Assembly: GCA_040218145.1 (NCBI GenBank)
Contig: JAVJQK010000117.1
Span: 1-64,000, forward strand
Length of the DNA stretch: 64,000 bases
From: Sandaracinaceae bacterium
GTDB taxonomy: Bacteria; Myxococcota_A; Polyangia; Polyangiales; Sandaracinaceae
Reading direction: 5' to 3'
A program made the translations under genes and the position numbers. The notes under the pieces are model-generated. The model made no database searches and was not told the origin of the DNA. It saw only the letters and a program-made list of their open reading frames with translations. Within the stretch, counting starts at the first letter, position 1; every line of letters starts with the position of its first letter. Positions 48,001 through 56,097 of the stretch are shown one piece after another.

Positions 48001-49242
48001 CCGGAAGTCGCGCGTCCGGAGGTGCACCGGGCCCTCGAGCCGGAGGGGCTCGAGCGTCCCGGACGCGACCAGGGAGCCGGCGAGGAACCACTCGACGATG
48101 CCGTTCTCGGTCACGCCGAGGTCGAGCATCAGGCGGGCGAAGCTCACGTCTTCGACGTCGGCGCGCAGCTCGACCGGGAACCCGCGCTCCGGGTCGAGCT
48201 CCACCCCGCCGGCGAGGTTGATCCGCCCGCCGTCGCGCGGGACGGTGACGTAGCTCCCGTCGCGCAAGGCGACGCGGTTGCGGTCGGCGAGGAACTCCAC
48301 GTGCAGCGTCTCGCCGAGCCCGAACTGCTCGATGAAGGCGTCCCGGAGCTCGACCGAGCCCTCCGCGTGCTGGATGTCCTCGCGGGTGAAGAGGTGCGCT
48401 TGCAAGGCGACCTGGCCGCGGATCGGCGGCAGGGTCACGTCCTCCGGGAGCGGCAGCCGCTCGAGCTGCGCGAGGTCGTAGCGGAGCGCCACGCGCCCCG
48501 TGTAGCCGTGGTCCTCGAAGGGCATGGGCAGCACGGCCTCGTCGACCGCGACGTGCAGGTGCGGCGTCTCGAGCTCGAGGTGGGGCAGCCGGATCTCGTG
48601 CTCGGCGATCTCGGCGCGCGCGTCGATGAGGGAGAGGGTGTCTCGGCCGCCGCGGTGTCGGACCCAACCGTCGCGGCTCACCGCCTCGACCGCGATGCCG
48701 TCGTCGATGCCCGTCACGTGCAGCTCGACGTGGCGCAGCTGCCCCGACGCGTGCGGCTCGGCGTCGACCGTGAGCGTCGAGTCGAAGACGTGGAAGGCGT
48801 CGAAGGGCAGGGTGGGTGGTCCGCCGCTGGGGGGCGGGCCCTCCGCGCGCGGCATGTTCCGGACCTGGCCGTTGCGGATCACGAGCCGGAGATCGGCGCG
48901 GCGGATCTGGATCGTGTCGATGTCGATGCCGCCGCGCAGGAGCGCGCGGAAGCTCGGCTGGATGCTCAGCTCCTCGGCCGTGGCGAAGCGCCCGTAGACG
49001 GGATCGTCGAGGGTGATGTCGCGCCCGATCAGCGAGAACGGCACGAGCTGCAGCTGCACGCGGCCGATCGTGGCCCGCAGGCCGAGCTCCTCCCGGATGA
49101 CGTTCGTCGCGAGATCGTGGAGCCGATCGCGGCTGGTGGAGGAGCGGACCATCAGGGCGGCGGACGCAGGAATGCCCAGGGCGAAGATCCCGAGGACCGC
49201 CAACCACCGACGCCACCGCTGCCACAGACGCGCGCGGCTCAT
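45022..49242 (-). CDS. TamB/AsmA-like translocation and assembly protein
   Basis: This 1406-aa protein has one N-terminal membrane segment (WLAVLGIFALGIPASAALMV), an AsmA-like start (LRATIGRVQLQLVPFSLIGR), a long beta-rich middle of repeating hydrophobic strands, and a C-terminal DUF490/TamB domain (GAMRITRGQLYFQNNEFTVR; RGRITFDDSTRIDPRLDIEA). TamB-like proteins bridge the periplasm and are linked to lipid transport and outer-membrane assembly. Overlap with the Omp85 gene supports a Tam-like pair. The start ATG follows GCGACGAG. Confidence 0.92.
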   Translation of the reverse strand: MSRARLWQRWRRWLAVLGIFALGIPASAALMVRSSTSRDRLHDLATNVIREELGLRATIGRVQLQLVPFSLIGRDITLDDPVYGRFATAEELSIQPSFRALLRGGIDIDTIQIRRADLRLVIRNGQVRNMPRAEGPPPSGGPPTLPFDAFHVFDSTLTVDAEPHASGQLRHVELHVTGIDDGIAVEAVSRDGWVRHRGGRDTLSLIDARAEIAEHEIRLPHLELETPHLHVAVDEAVLPMPFEDHGYTGRVALRYDLAQLERLPLPEDVTLPPIRGQVALQAHLFTREDIQHAEGSVELRDAFIEQFGLGETLHVEFLADRNRVALRDGSYVTVPRDGGRINLAGGVELDPERGFPVELRADVEDVSFARLMLDLGVTENGIVEWFLAGSLVASGTLEPLRLEGPVHLRTRDFRVSHNPWHEAHVRRVIGVSHGTFDGRWSIRQDAVRFHDLVAALPRSRIRGDVHLGFDNQLRVSASADVDMRDITPLDRWPIQGVGTATCNIDGTFQDPHVTGHVQLADFVFDTFRLGSVESDALLDPDGMGVHFAMVSAAKNDSRYRAENLYLNFHDDRLEMTGLLHLDGLALRDFYHVFGFEEDERFASYQGIARGQANLRYTNGFPGDEPSGTLDVDLNLDFPTASLDDYAFEDGRMVGHFRWLDWDRGAAGAELSIAHLSMRKGEGTLSVDGTMSLGGRLAMDAVADRIMLSQLEGIGDRFDGLDGVATAIGRIGGTFDAMRADFDVGVTNVTYDGRALGDGRFFVRMTDTSDPWIVEASDWDRRALPDAPCARARIGLAHADWPADPPIRTVEGPMPRFERPSAFVVCGSGLDDHLFVDLTVGRTEPLPLRGEVRLDGLDFGSLIPRTEGVAPFEGAVSGVLAFDHGALRQPETLEGSVRLTDVRLAQADLEIRNRRDVDLTFKDGVLAINKARFVGPDSRLRVRGRASVEDGLALQVNGDVDLDLLARLSPSVEEASGRIEAQFNVTGELADPELYGEANLRNGRVRLASFEDPIERVSGRVRFSQRSILLEELQADMAGGHVTASGAAELREQSLERYVIDVTARDLGFDFAEGVETSLGGEMQLNWSRGERLPILSGDLTVSRFEYTRPIELRSLGDVAATAVRGLMRQERTTVRRYDPEQDLVALDLRVLQRRPFRIQNNLIDADVRLDTRDRPFRLVGTDQRYGVQGAMRITRGQLYFQNNEFTVRRGRITFDDSTRIDPRLDIEATTEIRRSSDLSAPSWRIVLNLLGSSDNLQLITRSDPDLAQPDILLLLAVGMTRAELQQLQQEGDLASAAALEALTTITGLDREVRRAVPLIDDIRVTTGYSPQTGRSEPRLSVGKRIAERVRLSAQTGLGESREFRGALDWQLDDNQRIGLSYDNYNINGTNSFGNLGIDWGYRLEFE

Positions 49243-49350
49243 CTCGTCGCCGCCGAATTCAAACGATTCACGCTATCACGCGGCGGGATGCCACGCGTTT
49301 TCCTGACGGAAGCGTGAGGCGCCCGATTCAGGGGCGCCAGAGGGCATGTC

Positions 49351-49379
49351 CTCACAGATCCCGCGGATGGACCTATGAT
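49351..49379 (+). promoter_or_regulatory. Candidate leaderless promoter of the DUF1285-like gene
   Basis: CTCACA (49351-49356), a 17-base spacer and TATGAT (49374-49379) lie 6 bases before the ATG at 49386, with no Shine-Dalgarno. Confidence 0.5.
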
Positions 49380-49385
49380 CCCGTC

Positions 49386-49865
49386 ATGGTCGATCCTGCG
49401 AGCATGCTGAAGGGCCGGACCCGCGAGACGAAGATCCACCGCGACGCGCGCGGCCGGTGGTTCAACGACGGAGCCGAGATCACCCACACGCTCCTGACCC
49501 GCGCCTTCGACGCGTGGCTGCTCCCGGCCCCCGACGGCTCGGGGCGCTGGTGCCTCTCCAACGACATCAACTGGGCCTACGTGTCGCTGGAGGGCCCGCC
49601 TCGCTTCGTGCGCCGGGTCGAGGTGGAGGCGGGCGCGGTCACGCTGCATCTCTCGGACGACAGCCAGGCGCGGCTCGATCCGTCCACGCTCCGCCAGGGG
49701 CCGGAGGGCGCGCTCTACTGCGACGTCCCGGGCGACATGACGGCCCGCTTCGACCCGCACGCGATGATGCAGCTGGAGTCGCTGATCGACGAGGACGACG
49801 AGGGGGTTTTCCTGACCCTCGACAATCGGCGAATCCGCCCGCCCCAGGTCGCTCGGCCTCTCTGA
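49386..49865 (+). CDS. DUF1285-like protein
   Basis: This 159-aa soluble protein has KIHRDARGRWFNDGAEITHT and RWCLSNDINWAYVSLEGPPR, which fit DUF1285, a small beta-rich family of unknown function. The C-terminal part (LYCDVPGDMTARFDPHAMMQ) is typical. The start at 49386 has a near-consensus -10 hexamer 6 bases upstream and no Shine-Dalgarno. It is divergent from the TamB-like gene. Confidence 0.75.
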   Translation: MVDPASMLKGRTRETKIHRDARGRWFNDGAEITHTLLTRAFDAWLLPAPDGSGRWCLSNDINWAYVSLEGPPRFVRRVEVEAGAVTLHLSDDSQARLDPSTLRQGPEGALYCDVPGDMTARFDPHAMMQLESLIDEDDEGVFLTLDNRRIRPPQVARPL

Positions 49866-49999
49866 AAGTGGACGTCAATATTCGAAGCGCTCGACGTTTC
49901 TTCGATACGTGACGAATTGGAGCTGTCGGGGGCTCGATGGCCTGCTGTCGCTGTCGCCCTCGAGCGACGTCGACGCCATCGCTGACGTGGCCTGAACCG

Positions 50000-50028
50000 T
50001 CGACATCCACCCGCCCCGAGGCTACGGT
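50000..50028 (+). promoter_or_regulatory. Candidate leaderless promoter of the TlpA-like gene
   Basis: TCGACA (50000-50005), a 17-base spacer and TACGGT (50023-50028) lie 8 bases before the ATG at 50037. Confidence 0.45.
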
Positions 50029-50036
50029 CCGGGCGG

Positions 50037-50657
50037 ATGGACTCTCGCTCGCGCAGCGCGGACATGATCGCGCTCCTCGTCGTCGCCGCGATCGGCGCGC
50101 CGCTGATCTACTTCGTGGCGAGCGCGTTCGCCGACGGGGAGGTCCGGCGGCAGGAGATGCCGCTCCGCTCGCTCCTCGGCACCGACGCCTACGAGGCCCT
50201 CGCCCGCGGTGAGCAGACCGAGCAGCACTACATGGGCGACGATCGGCGCGCCCCCGACTTCACGCTCCCGCAGCGGGACGGCTCCACCTGGCGCCTCTCC
50301 GACCACCGCGGGAAGGTGCTCGTCCTGAACTTCTGGACCGTCACCTGCCAGCCGTGCATGGAGGAGATGCCGTCGCTGATCACCCTCTCGCGCATCCTCG
50401 CGGAGCGCGACGACGTGGAGCTGGTGACGATCAGCGTCGATCGCGACTGGGAGACGGTCCGCAGCGCGGTGCCCGAGGACGTGCCGATGACGGTGCTCCT
50501 CGACCCCGACCGCGAGGTGGTGCGCGAGATGTTCGGCACGCGCCTCTTCCCCGAGACCTGGGTCATCGACCCGGACGGCGTGATCCGGCTGCGCGTCGAC
50601 GGCCGCCGCGACTGGTCGAGCGCCGTCGCGCTGGACGTCTTCGAGTCCTACCTCTGA
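50037..50657 (+). CDS. TlpA/ResA-like membrane-anchored thioredoxin
   Basis: This is a 206-aa protein with one N-terminal membrane segment (about 10-30) and a thioredoxin-fold domain facing the periplasm. The motif LNFWTVTCQPCMEEMPSL places the redox pair at Cys104 and Cys107, and TRLFPETWVIDPDGVIRLR is the conserved cis-Pro region. Such proteins reduce disulfides, often for cytochrome c maturation or secreted proteins. It ends 15 bases before the next kinase gene. Confidence 0.92.
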   Translation: MDSRSRSADMIALLVVAAIGAPLIYFVASAFADGEVRRQEMPLRSLLGTDAYEALARGEQTEQHYMGDDRRAPDFTLPQRDGSTWRLSDHRGKVLVLNFWTVTCQPCMEEMPSLITLSRILAERDDVELVTISVDRDWETVRSAVPEDVPMTVLLDPDREVVREMFGTRLFPETWVIDPDGVIRLRVDGRRDWSSAVALDVFESYL

Positions 50658-50672
50658 TAGCCTCCCGGGAGC

Positions 50673-52481
50673 GTGGAGGAGACGGAGACGCCCGCAGATC
50701 CCCTCATTGGGCCCATCGATCCCCTCATAGGGAGATTGCTCGACGAGCGCTACCGCGTGACGAAGCTCCTCGGCCGCGGCGGCATGGGGCGCGTCTACGA
50801 CGCGGTGCAGGTGGAGCTCGGCCGCCGGGTCGCGCTCAAGGTGCTCGCGCCGGAGCTGGCCAAGGAGCCGACCATCCTCGAGCGCTTCCGGCGCGAGGCG
50901 ATCGCGGCCGCCATGCTCGGCCATCCGCACATCGTCGACGTCACGGACTTCGTCGTCCCCAAGCAGGGCCCGCCGTTCCTCGTGATGGAGCGGCTCGTCG
51001 GCGAGGGCTTGATGGACGTGCTGCAGCAGGGCGGCATGCTCGAGGTCGAGCGCGCGGTCCGCATCACGGTGCAGCTCCTCGACGCGCTCCAGGAGGCCCA
51101 CGAGGCCGGCATCGTGCACCGCGATCTGAAGCCGGCGAACGTCTTCCTCGTCGCGCTGGCCGCCGGTCAAGAGATGGTGAAGCTCCTCGACTTCGGGATC
51201 GCCAAGCTGCGCGACGCGGGCGGAAAGGGGCGCCTGACGGCGGTGGGCGAGATGGTCGGGACGCCGCGCTTCGCCGCCCCCGAGCAGCTGAAGGGCGGCG
51301 AGGTCGACGCGCGCACCGACGTGTACGGCGCGGGCGTGTTGCTCTACGGGATGCTCACGGGGCGGCCGCCGTTCCCCGGGCCGACGGCGGATCTGATCCG
51401 CGCCGTGCTCGAGGACGACCCGCCGGACGTGCGCGTGATCAACCCGGCCGTCGAGCCCGCGCTCGCGGCCGTGGTGCAGAAGGCGATGTCGAAGCGCTCC
51501 GCCGACCGCTTCGCCAGCGCGCGCGAGATGATCGACGCGCTCGGCGGGGCGCGCTTCAAGGGGGCGGACGAGGACGCGCCGCGAGAGTCCGCGGTGGCCG
51601 CCATCGAGGCGGCGAAGAAGGAGCGCCCGTCGTCGAAGCGCGCGCCGAAGTCACGGGCCCCGTCGATCGGGCTCATCGCGGGTGGAGCGATGGTCGCCGG
51701 GCTCGCGCTCGGCGGGCTCGCGGTGGGCGCGAGCGTGTTCTTCGTGATGAGCGCGGGAGAGCCCGAAGCCGCCGCTGCCGCGCCCACCTCCGATCCTCCC
51801 CCCGAGACGCCAGCGGCCACGGCCCCGGTCTGCGCCCAGTGGATCGAAGCGGCGTGCAGCTGCCCGGGCGTCGCGGGGCAGAACGCGTGCGCCACCGCCA
51901 ACCAGGTCGTCTCGCAGCTCGCCCCCGACGCGCAGGCGAGCGAGTGCGGCCGCGCCGTCGCCAGCTTCGTCTGCCCGCCGACCGAAGAGGCGCGGCTCGT
52001 GGAGGAGGGCGTCTTCTCCGAGCGGCTGGTCGTGGGCGGGACGCGCCACTTCGCGTTGCAGCTCCGCGGGGGCGTCCGCACCGAGATCTGGATGACGAGC
52101 GAGGCGCTCGACGCGTACCTCGTGCTCCGCGACCCCGAGGGCGTCGTCGTCGCGATCAACGACGACGCGGTCGCGGACGACAGCGGGACCGACGCGCAGA
52201 TCGTCTACTTCCCGCGCACGAGCGGTCGCTTTCAGATCGAGGCGCGTGCCCGCGACCCCCAGGCGGGTGGAGGCGAGTTCGATCTGATCGTGGCGCTGGG
52301 GGAGCCGGAGCGCACCCGACGGCGCCGTCGCCCGCGCACGCCGCAGCAGCAGGTGATCGAGCCCTGGAATCAGACCTCGCCCGGTGGGCTCCGGCCCAAC
52401 CCGCCCGCGCCGCGGAACTTCGACCCCTTCACTCCGGAGCCCACTCCGGAGCCGGCGCGTCCACCGCCCAGAGCGCTCTGA
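50673..52481 (+). CDS. Transmembrane Ser/Thr kinase with external Cys-rich and PPC domains
   Basis: This 602-aa protein has a kinase domain (Gly loop GRGGMGRVY 34-42; Lys56; HRDLKPANVF 149-158; DFG 173-175; AAPEQL), a basic linker and a membrane segment (about 333-359). Outside are six cysteines (387-434) and a PPC-like beta-sandwich (about 455-545; AYLVLRDPEGVVVAINDDAV, IVYFPRTSGRFQIEARA), then a Pro-rich tail. It is the only kinase here with a likely external sensor. The GTG start has GGGAGC before it. Its 3' end overlaps the oxidase gene by 53 bases. Confidence 0.93.
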   Translation: MEETETPADPLIGPIDPLIGRLLDERYRVTKLLGRGGMGRVYDAVQVELGRRVALKVLAPELAKEPTILERFRREAIAAAMLGHPHIVDVTDFVVPKQGPPFLVMERLVGEGLMDVLQQGGMLEVERAVRITVQLLDALQEAHEAGIVHRDLKPANVFLVALAAGQEMVKLLDFGIAKLRDAGGKGRLTAVGEMVGTPRFAAPEQLKGGEVDARTDVYGAGVLLYGMLTGRPPFPGPTADLIRAVLEDDPPDVRVINPAVEPALAAVVQKAMSKRSADRFASAREMIDALGGARFKGADEDAPRESAVAAIEAAKKERPSSKRAPKSRAPSIGLIAGGAMVAGLALGGLAVGASVFFVMSAGEPEAAAAAPTSDPPPETPAATAPVCAQWIEAACSCPGVAGQNACATANQVVSQLAPDAQASECGRAVASFVCPPTEEARLVEEGVFSERLVVGGTRHFALQLRGGVRTEIWMTSEALDAYLVLRDPEGVVVAINDDAVADDSGTDAQIVYFPRTSGRFQIEARARDPQAGGGEFDLIVALGEPERTRRRRRPRTPQQQVIEPWNQTSPGGLRPNPPAPRNFDPFTPEPTPEPARPPPRAL

Positions 52482-54015
52482 CCGGGTCGAGCCCGAGCTG
52501 GGCGGTGAGCGGGTTCGAGAAGGTGCCGTACGCGTTGAAGCGCGCGTAGACCTGCTTCCAGCGGGTCCATCGCGCTCCGTAGCGCGCGGCCGCCTCCGCT
52601 CCGTCGATCGTGTGGTGCTGCCCCCAGTGGAGGCGCGCGCCCAGCGGGCGGAGGGCCAGCTCCAGCCGCCTCAACATGCTGAATCGATAGCGGTCGTGAC
52701 GTGCTCGCACCCACGGGAGCTCGGTCTCGTCGTAGAGGAGCGGGATCTCGATCGCGCAGGCCGGCCCGTCGAAGGAGGGCGCGAGCCAGGCCTCCGAGGC
52801 CGCGACGAAGCGCACGCCGATCGGCGAGGTGTGCCAGTGCTCGCCTTCGTCGAGCCGCCCGTTCGGGGTCTCGAGCTCCTCCGCGAGCGCGATGATCCGC
52901 TCCACCGCCTCCTGCGCGCGGTCGAGCGGCACGAAGGCCTCGATGGAGATGGCGTGCACCTCGGGGCCGAGGCTGGTCTTCATCACCTCGGCGCTCGCGG
53001 AGGAGAAGACCGAGCGCCCCTCGAAGTCCCTCCGGAAGACCCACTGGCCGAGCCTCGGAAAGAACAGGCCGACGTTCTCGAGCAACCCGGTGCTGACGAT
53101 CTGCACGCCGAAGCGGAGCAGCCGGTCGAGCACGCCGTCGCGTCTGGGCGCTTCGCCGTCCCTCGGACGCAGCTCCTCCCGCTCGATGAGCACACAGAGC
53201 GGCTGGCCCGCGTAGGGGCTCCCCTCGGCGTAGCGGTGCGGGACGCAGAGCATCCAGAAGAACTCCGGGTGCGCGCGGGCGCGCTCCTCGAGCGGCACCT
53301 CCTTCACCCGGTCCCAGGTCATCACCTGCGGTCGCTCCTTCAGCCAGAAGCGCGGCCGCACTTCGAGGGTCAGGGCGTAGACGACGCCGAAGCAGCCGAG
53401 GTGGATCCGCGCCGCGTTCAGCAGATCGTCGTCGGGCTCGAGCTTCAGGGTGCGCACCGGATCGTCCTCGTCGCCGAAGCGCGCGCGCGCGGCCTCGAAG
53501 GCGCCGACGTCGGTCAGCCCCTCGCGCTCGATGCGGAGGAAGCGCTGCACCCGCGCGCCAGAGTCCGGATCCTTCTCGTCGGTCACGAGCTCGATCGCGA
53601 CGACCCGGTCGCACATCGGGGGGTGTCGGAGCCCGGAGCCGTGCGTGCCGGTGGCCGTCGCGCCGGCGACGGTCTGTCCGTCCCACGAGCCCATGTTGTG
53701 GAGGGCGAGCCCGCGCGCGTCGAGCATCGCGTTGAGCGCGGCGATCGTGGTCCCCGCGCCCACCCGCACGTACTGGCCGCCGTCTGCGTACCAGGGCCAC
53801 GGCATCTCCCCCGCGATGTGGTCGAGCTCCACGAAGTGTCCGCCCTCCGAGGGCTGGGGCGCCGCGGACGCGGAGTGGCCCGATCCCACCGCGCGGATGC
53901 GCTCGCCCGCCGCGGCCCGCTCGCGCACGATCTGCAGCAGCTCCCACGGCGCCCATGGCCGGTGCCGGCGCGCGCGGGTCCTCCGACGGCGCAAGTAGTT
54001 CTTCCAGACCGCCAT
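52429..54015 (-). CDS. FAD-linked oxidase, aldonolactone oxidase family
   Basis: This 528-aa flavoprotein has the FAD-binding PP loop text GSWDGQTVAGATATGTHGSG and the conserved C-terminal HWGQHHT (463-469), then FNAYGTFSNPL. It fits the D-arabinono/L-gulono-1,4-lactone oxidase family, which forms ascorbate-like lactones, but it is longer than usual and the substrate cannot be told. The start at 54015 has GGGAGGGTGG before it. It converges on the kinase gene with a 53-base overlap. Confidence 0.86.
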   Translation of the reverse strand: MAVWKNYLRRRRTRARRHRPWAPWELLQIVRERAAAGERIRAVGSGHSASAAPQPSEGGHFVELDHIAGEMPWPWYADGGQYVRVGAGTTIAALNAMLDARGLALHNMGSWDGQTVAGATATGTHGSGLRHPPMCDRVVAIELVTDEKDPDSGARVQRFLRIEREGLTDVGAFEAARARFGDEDDPVRTLKLEPDDDLLNAARIHLGCFGVVYALTLEVRPRFWLKERPQVMTWDRVKEVPLEERARAHPEFFWMLCVPHRYAEGSPYAGQPLCVLIEREELRPRDGEAPRRDGVLDRLLRFGVQIVSTGLLENVGLFFPRLGQWVFRRDFEGRSVFSSASAEVMKTSLGPEVHAISIEAFVPLDRAQEAVERIIALAEELETPNGRLDEGEHWHTSPIGVRFVAASEAWLAPSFDGPACAIEIPLLYDETELPWVRARHDRYRFSMLRRLELALRPLGARLHWGQHHTIDGAEAAARYGARWTRWKQVYARFNAYGTFSNPLTAQLGLDPVRALWAVDAPAPEWAPE

Positions 54016-54064
54016 CCACCCTCCCGGCGGGCGAGGATAGCAGAGCTGTAAAACGGCCTCAGCG

Positions 54065-54093
54065 TCGCCAGGGCAGCGCAGTGGCGCTACGTT
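54065..54093 (+). promoter_or_regulatory. Candidate leaderless promoter of the DUF1517 gene
   Basis: TCGCCA (54065-54070), a 17-base spacer and TACGTT (54088-54093) lie 6 bases before the GTG at 54100, with no Shine-Dalgarno. Confidence 0.4.
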
Positions 54094-54099
54094 TTCTCC

Positions 54100-55413
54100 G
54101 TGCGGAAAGGTCGCGTCGTCGTCGTCGTCCTCGCGCTGGCCGCGGGGGCGGTGGCGCATTTCTCCTGGAGCCCGCCCGAGGTGCGCCCGTTCCTCGACGT
54201 GGAGACGGCGACCAACGCGGTCAGCGATCGCGTGCGTGTGGCGGGCCGACAGGCCGCGATCCTCTCGACCGACGGAGAGCTCTTCGAGGTGTCCGACGCC
54301 TTCATCGAGCGCAGCGTCAGCGTGGCGCCCGATGGCTGCGCGCTGCTCGCCGTCTCCGCCGCCGGCCCACACCGCGTGACGCGCCTGGACGTCTCGCGCT
54401 GGCAGCGGCGCGGTCAGCGCATGCGGCTGCCCGTCACCTCGGTCGAGGGGCACGACGGCGTGACCACGCTGACCCTCTGCGCGGCCGACTACGCCGTCGA
54501 CGCCGACTCGCCGGTGACCTTCGAGTGGCGCGCGCAGCTCGAGCCCGTGGCGTGGGAAGGAGAGGCGCACCCGCGCTACCTCGCGAGCGCCGTCGCGCAG
54601 AGCGGCGCCGCCCTCGCGGACGTGTCGGTGCACGGCTACGACATCCCGCCGCCCGAGGCGGCGTCGGTCGACCGATCGGTCCCGCTGATCGTCACGGTGC
54701 TCTTCGTGCTCGTGCTGGGGCTGCTCCTCGAGTCGAGCCTCCTGCGCTGGACCGGCGCCGTGGGCGACGGCGACCACACGCTGCGGCGCGTCACCGTGGC
54801 GCTCCCGGCGGGGCTGCGCGGCGAGCTGATGGAGCGCGTGGACCAGGCGCACCGCGGCGGGCTCGAGGAGGCGCACGCGCTGCGGGACGCGCTCGTGGCG
54901 TACGCCGACGAGATCCGCGGGTGGAGCGCGAGCCGCATGCGGGGACCCGACTTCGAGACCGAGGCCCGCGGCGAGGCCCTGGCGGACCGGCTCCGCGCGC
55001 TGCGCGGCGAGGCCAAGGCCTCGGACTACCGGAGCGCGCGCGAGGGCTGGGTCGTGCTGACCCTCATCGTGCGACACCGCTGCGAGCTGCCCGCGCTCGC
55101 GCGCGCCTCGGACCGCGCGGCGCTCGTGCACGCGCTGCGCTCGCTCCTCCCCGCGGACGAAGACGAGCTCTGCTCCGTCGAGGCCTTCTTTCACCCCGCG
55201 GACCCGGCCTCGAGCCTCGACCCGGCGCACGCGCGGGAGCTCTTCGGCGAGCTGACCTTCCCCGCGGACTCCTTCCTCGTCGCCTGCGCGCGCTGTGAAG
55301 CGGTGGTGCGGCGCACCGAAGCGGAGACCTTCGGGCGCTGCCCGGCGTGTCAGGAGATCTTCCTGGAGCGGGAGCCCGAGTCCGACCTCGAGGCGGCCAC
55401 GGCGCGGATCTGA
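54100..55413 (+). CDS. DUF1517-like membrane protein with C-terminal zinc ribbon
   Basis: This 437-aa protein has a signal-like N-terminus (VVVVVLALAAGAVAHFSW), an extracytoplasmic beta-rich region, and a membrane segment at about 205-223 (VPLIVTVLFVLVLGLLLESS). The C-terminal cytosolic part resembles DUF1517 (SAREGWVVLTLIVRHRCELPA, LCSVEAFFHPADPASSL). It ends with a CARC...CPAC zinc-ribbon-like pair. Function is unknown. Confidence 0.74.
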   Translation: MRKGRVVVVVLALAAGAVAHFSWSPPEVRPFLDVETATNAVSDRVRVAGRQAAILSTDGELFEVSDAFIERSVSVAPDGCALLAVSAAGPHRVTRLDVSRWQRRGQRMRLPVTSVEGHDGVTTLTLCAADYAVDADSPVTFEWRAQLEPVAWEGEAHPRYLASAVAQSGAALADVSVHGYDIPPPEAASVDRSVPLIVTVLFVLVLGLLLESSLLRWTGAVGDGDHTLRRVTVALPAGLRGELMERVDQAHRGGLEEAHALRDALVAYADEIRGWSASRMRGPDFETEARGEALADRLRALRGEAKASDYRSAREGWVVLTLIVRHRCELPALARASDRAALVHALRSLLPADEDELCSVEAFFHPADPASSLDPAHARELFGELTFPADSFLVACARCEAVVRRTEAETFGRCPACQEIFLEREPESDLEAATARI

Positions 55414-55416
55414 AGA

Positions 55417-56097
55417 TCAGTCCGACATCAGCGGCTCGAAGAGCACGAGGCCGCAGACGATCGCGATGAGGTCGAAGGCGGCGAGGATGCGGAGCCACTC
55501 CACCGTCTCCGAGAGCGGCATGCCCCCGAGCACCTCTCGGGTCGCCACCACCCCGGCCACCAGCGCGGGCGACGCGAGCGGGAAGAGGACCACGCTGAGC
55601 ATGAGGTCGCGCGCGCGGGTGCGGACGCTCATCGCCGCGAAGAGCGTGCCCATGGCCACGTAGCCCAGCGTGCCGAGCACGAGGATGAGCGAGACGGGGA
55701 GCAGGACCGGGACGAGCTCGAGCCGGAAGAGCAGGCCCACCACGGGCAGGAGCACGAGGTCGATGAGCAGCACGAACACGAACGTGCCGATCGCCTTGCC
55801 CGCGTAGATCGCGCTCCGCGGGATCGGCGCGAGCATCAGGCCGCGGATCGCGTCCGCCTCGCGCTCGCGCGCCCAGGCGCGGCCCATCGCGAGCACCCCT
55901 GCGAAACACGCGCCGATCCAGAGCACGCCGGGCGCGAGCTTCCGGGATGTGTCGTCGTCGAGGAAGAAGGCGAGCGAGGTCAGCACCGTGACGAGCAGCC
56001 CGAAGAGGCCGGCCGTCACGAGGATCTCCTTCGTGCGGAGCTCGATGCGCAGCTCCTTGACCACGATGGCCCACGTGCTGCGCAGGAAGAGCTTCAC
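55417..56097 (-). CDS. ccmB: Heme exporter protein CcmB
   Basis: This is a 226-aa ABC membrane subunit with six hydrophobic segments, including ILVTAGLFGLLVTVLTSLAFF and LPVSLILVLGTLGYVAMG. The family start (WAIVVKELRIELRTKEI) is typical. With CcmA it handles heme for cytochrome c maturation. The GTG at 56097 overlaps the ccmA stop by 4 bases. No ccmC follows; the next gene on this strand is the lactone oxidase. Confidence 0.9.
   Translation of the reverse strand: MKLFLRSTWAIVVKELRIELRTKEILVTAGLFGLLVTVLTSLAFFLDDDTSRKLAPGVLWIGACFAGVLAMGRAWAREREADAIRGLMLAPIPRSAIYAGKAIGTFVFVLLIDLVLLPVVGLLFRLELVPVLLPVSLILVLGTLGYVAMGTLFAAMSVRTRARDLMLSVVLFPLASPALVAGVVATREVLGGMPLSETVEWLRILAAFDLIAIVCGLVLFEPLMSD

Noticed and set aside
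46123-49317. A 1064-codon open frame on the + strand
   Set aside because: It mirrors the TamB-like gene on the other strand and shows no domain or signal.
49879-49907. Imperfect inverted repeat TATTCGAAG/CTTCGATA after the DUF1285-like gene as a terminator
   Set aside because: It has a bulge and no T-run on either side, so support is too weak.
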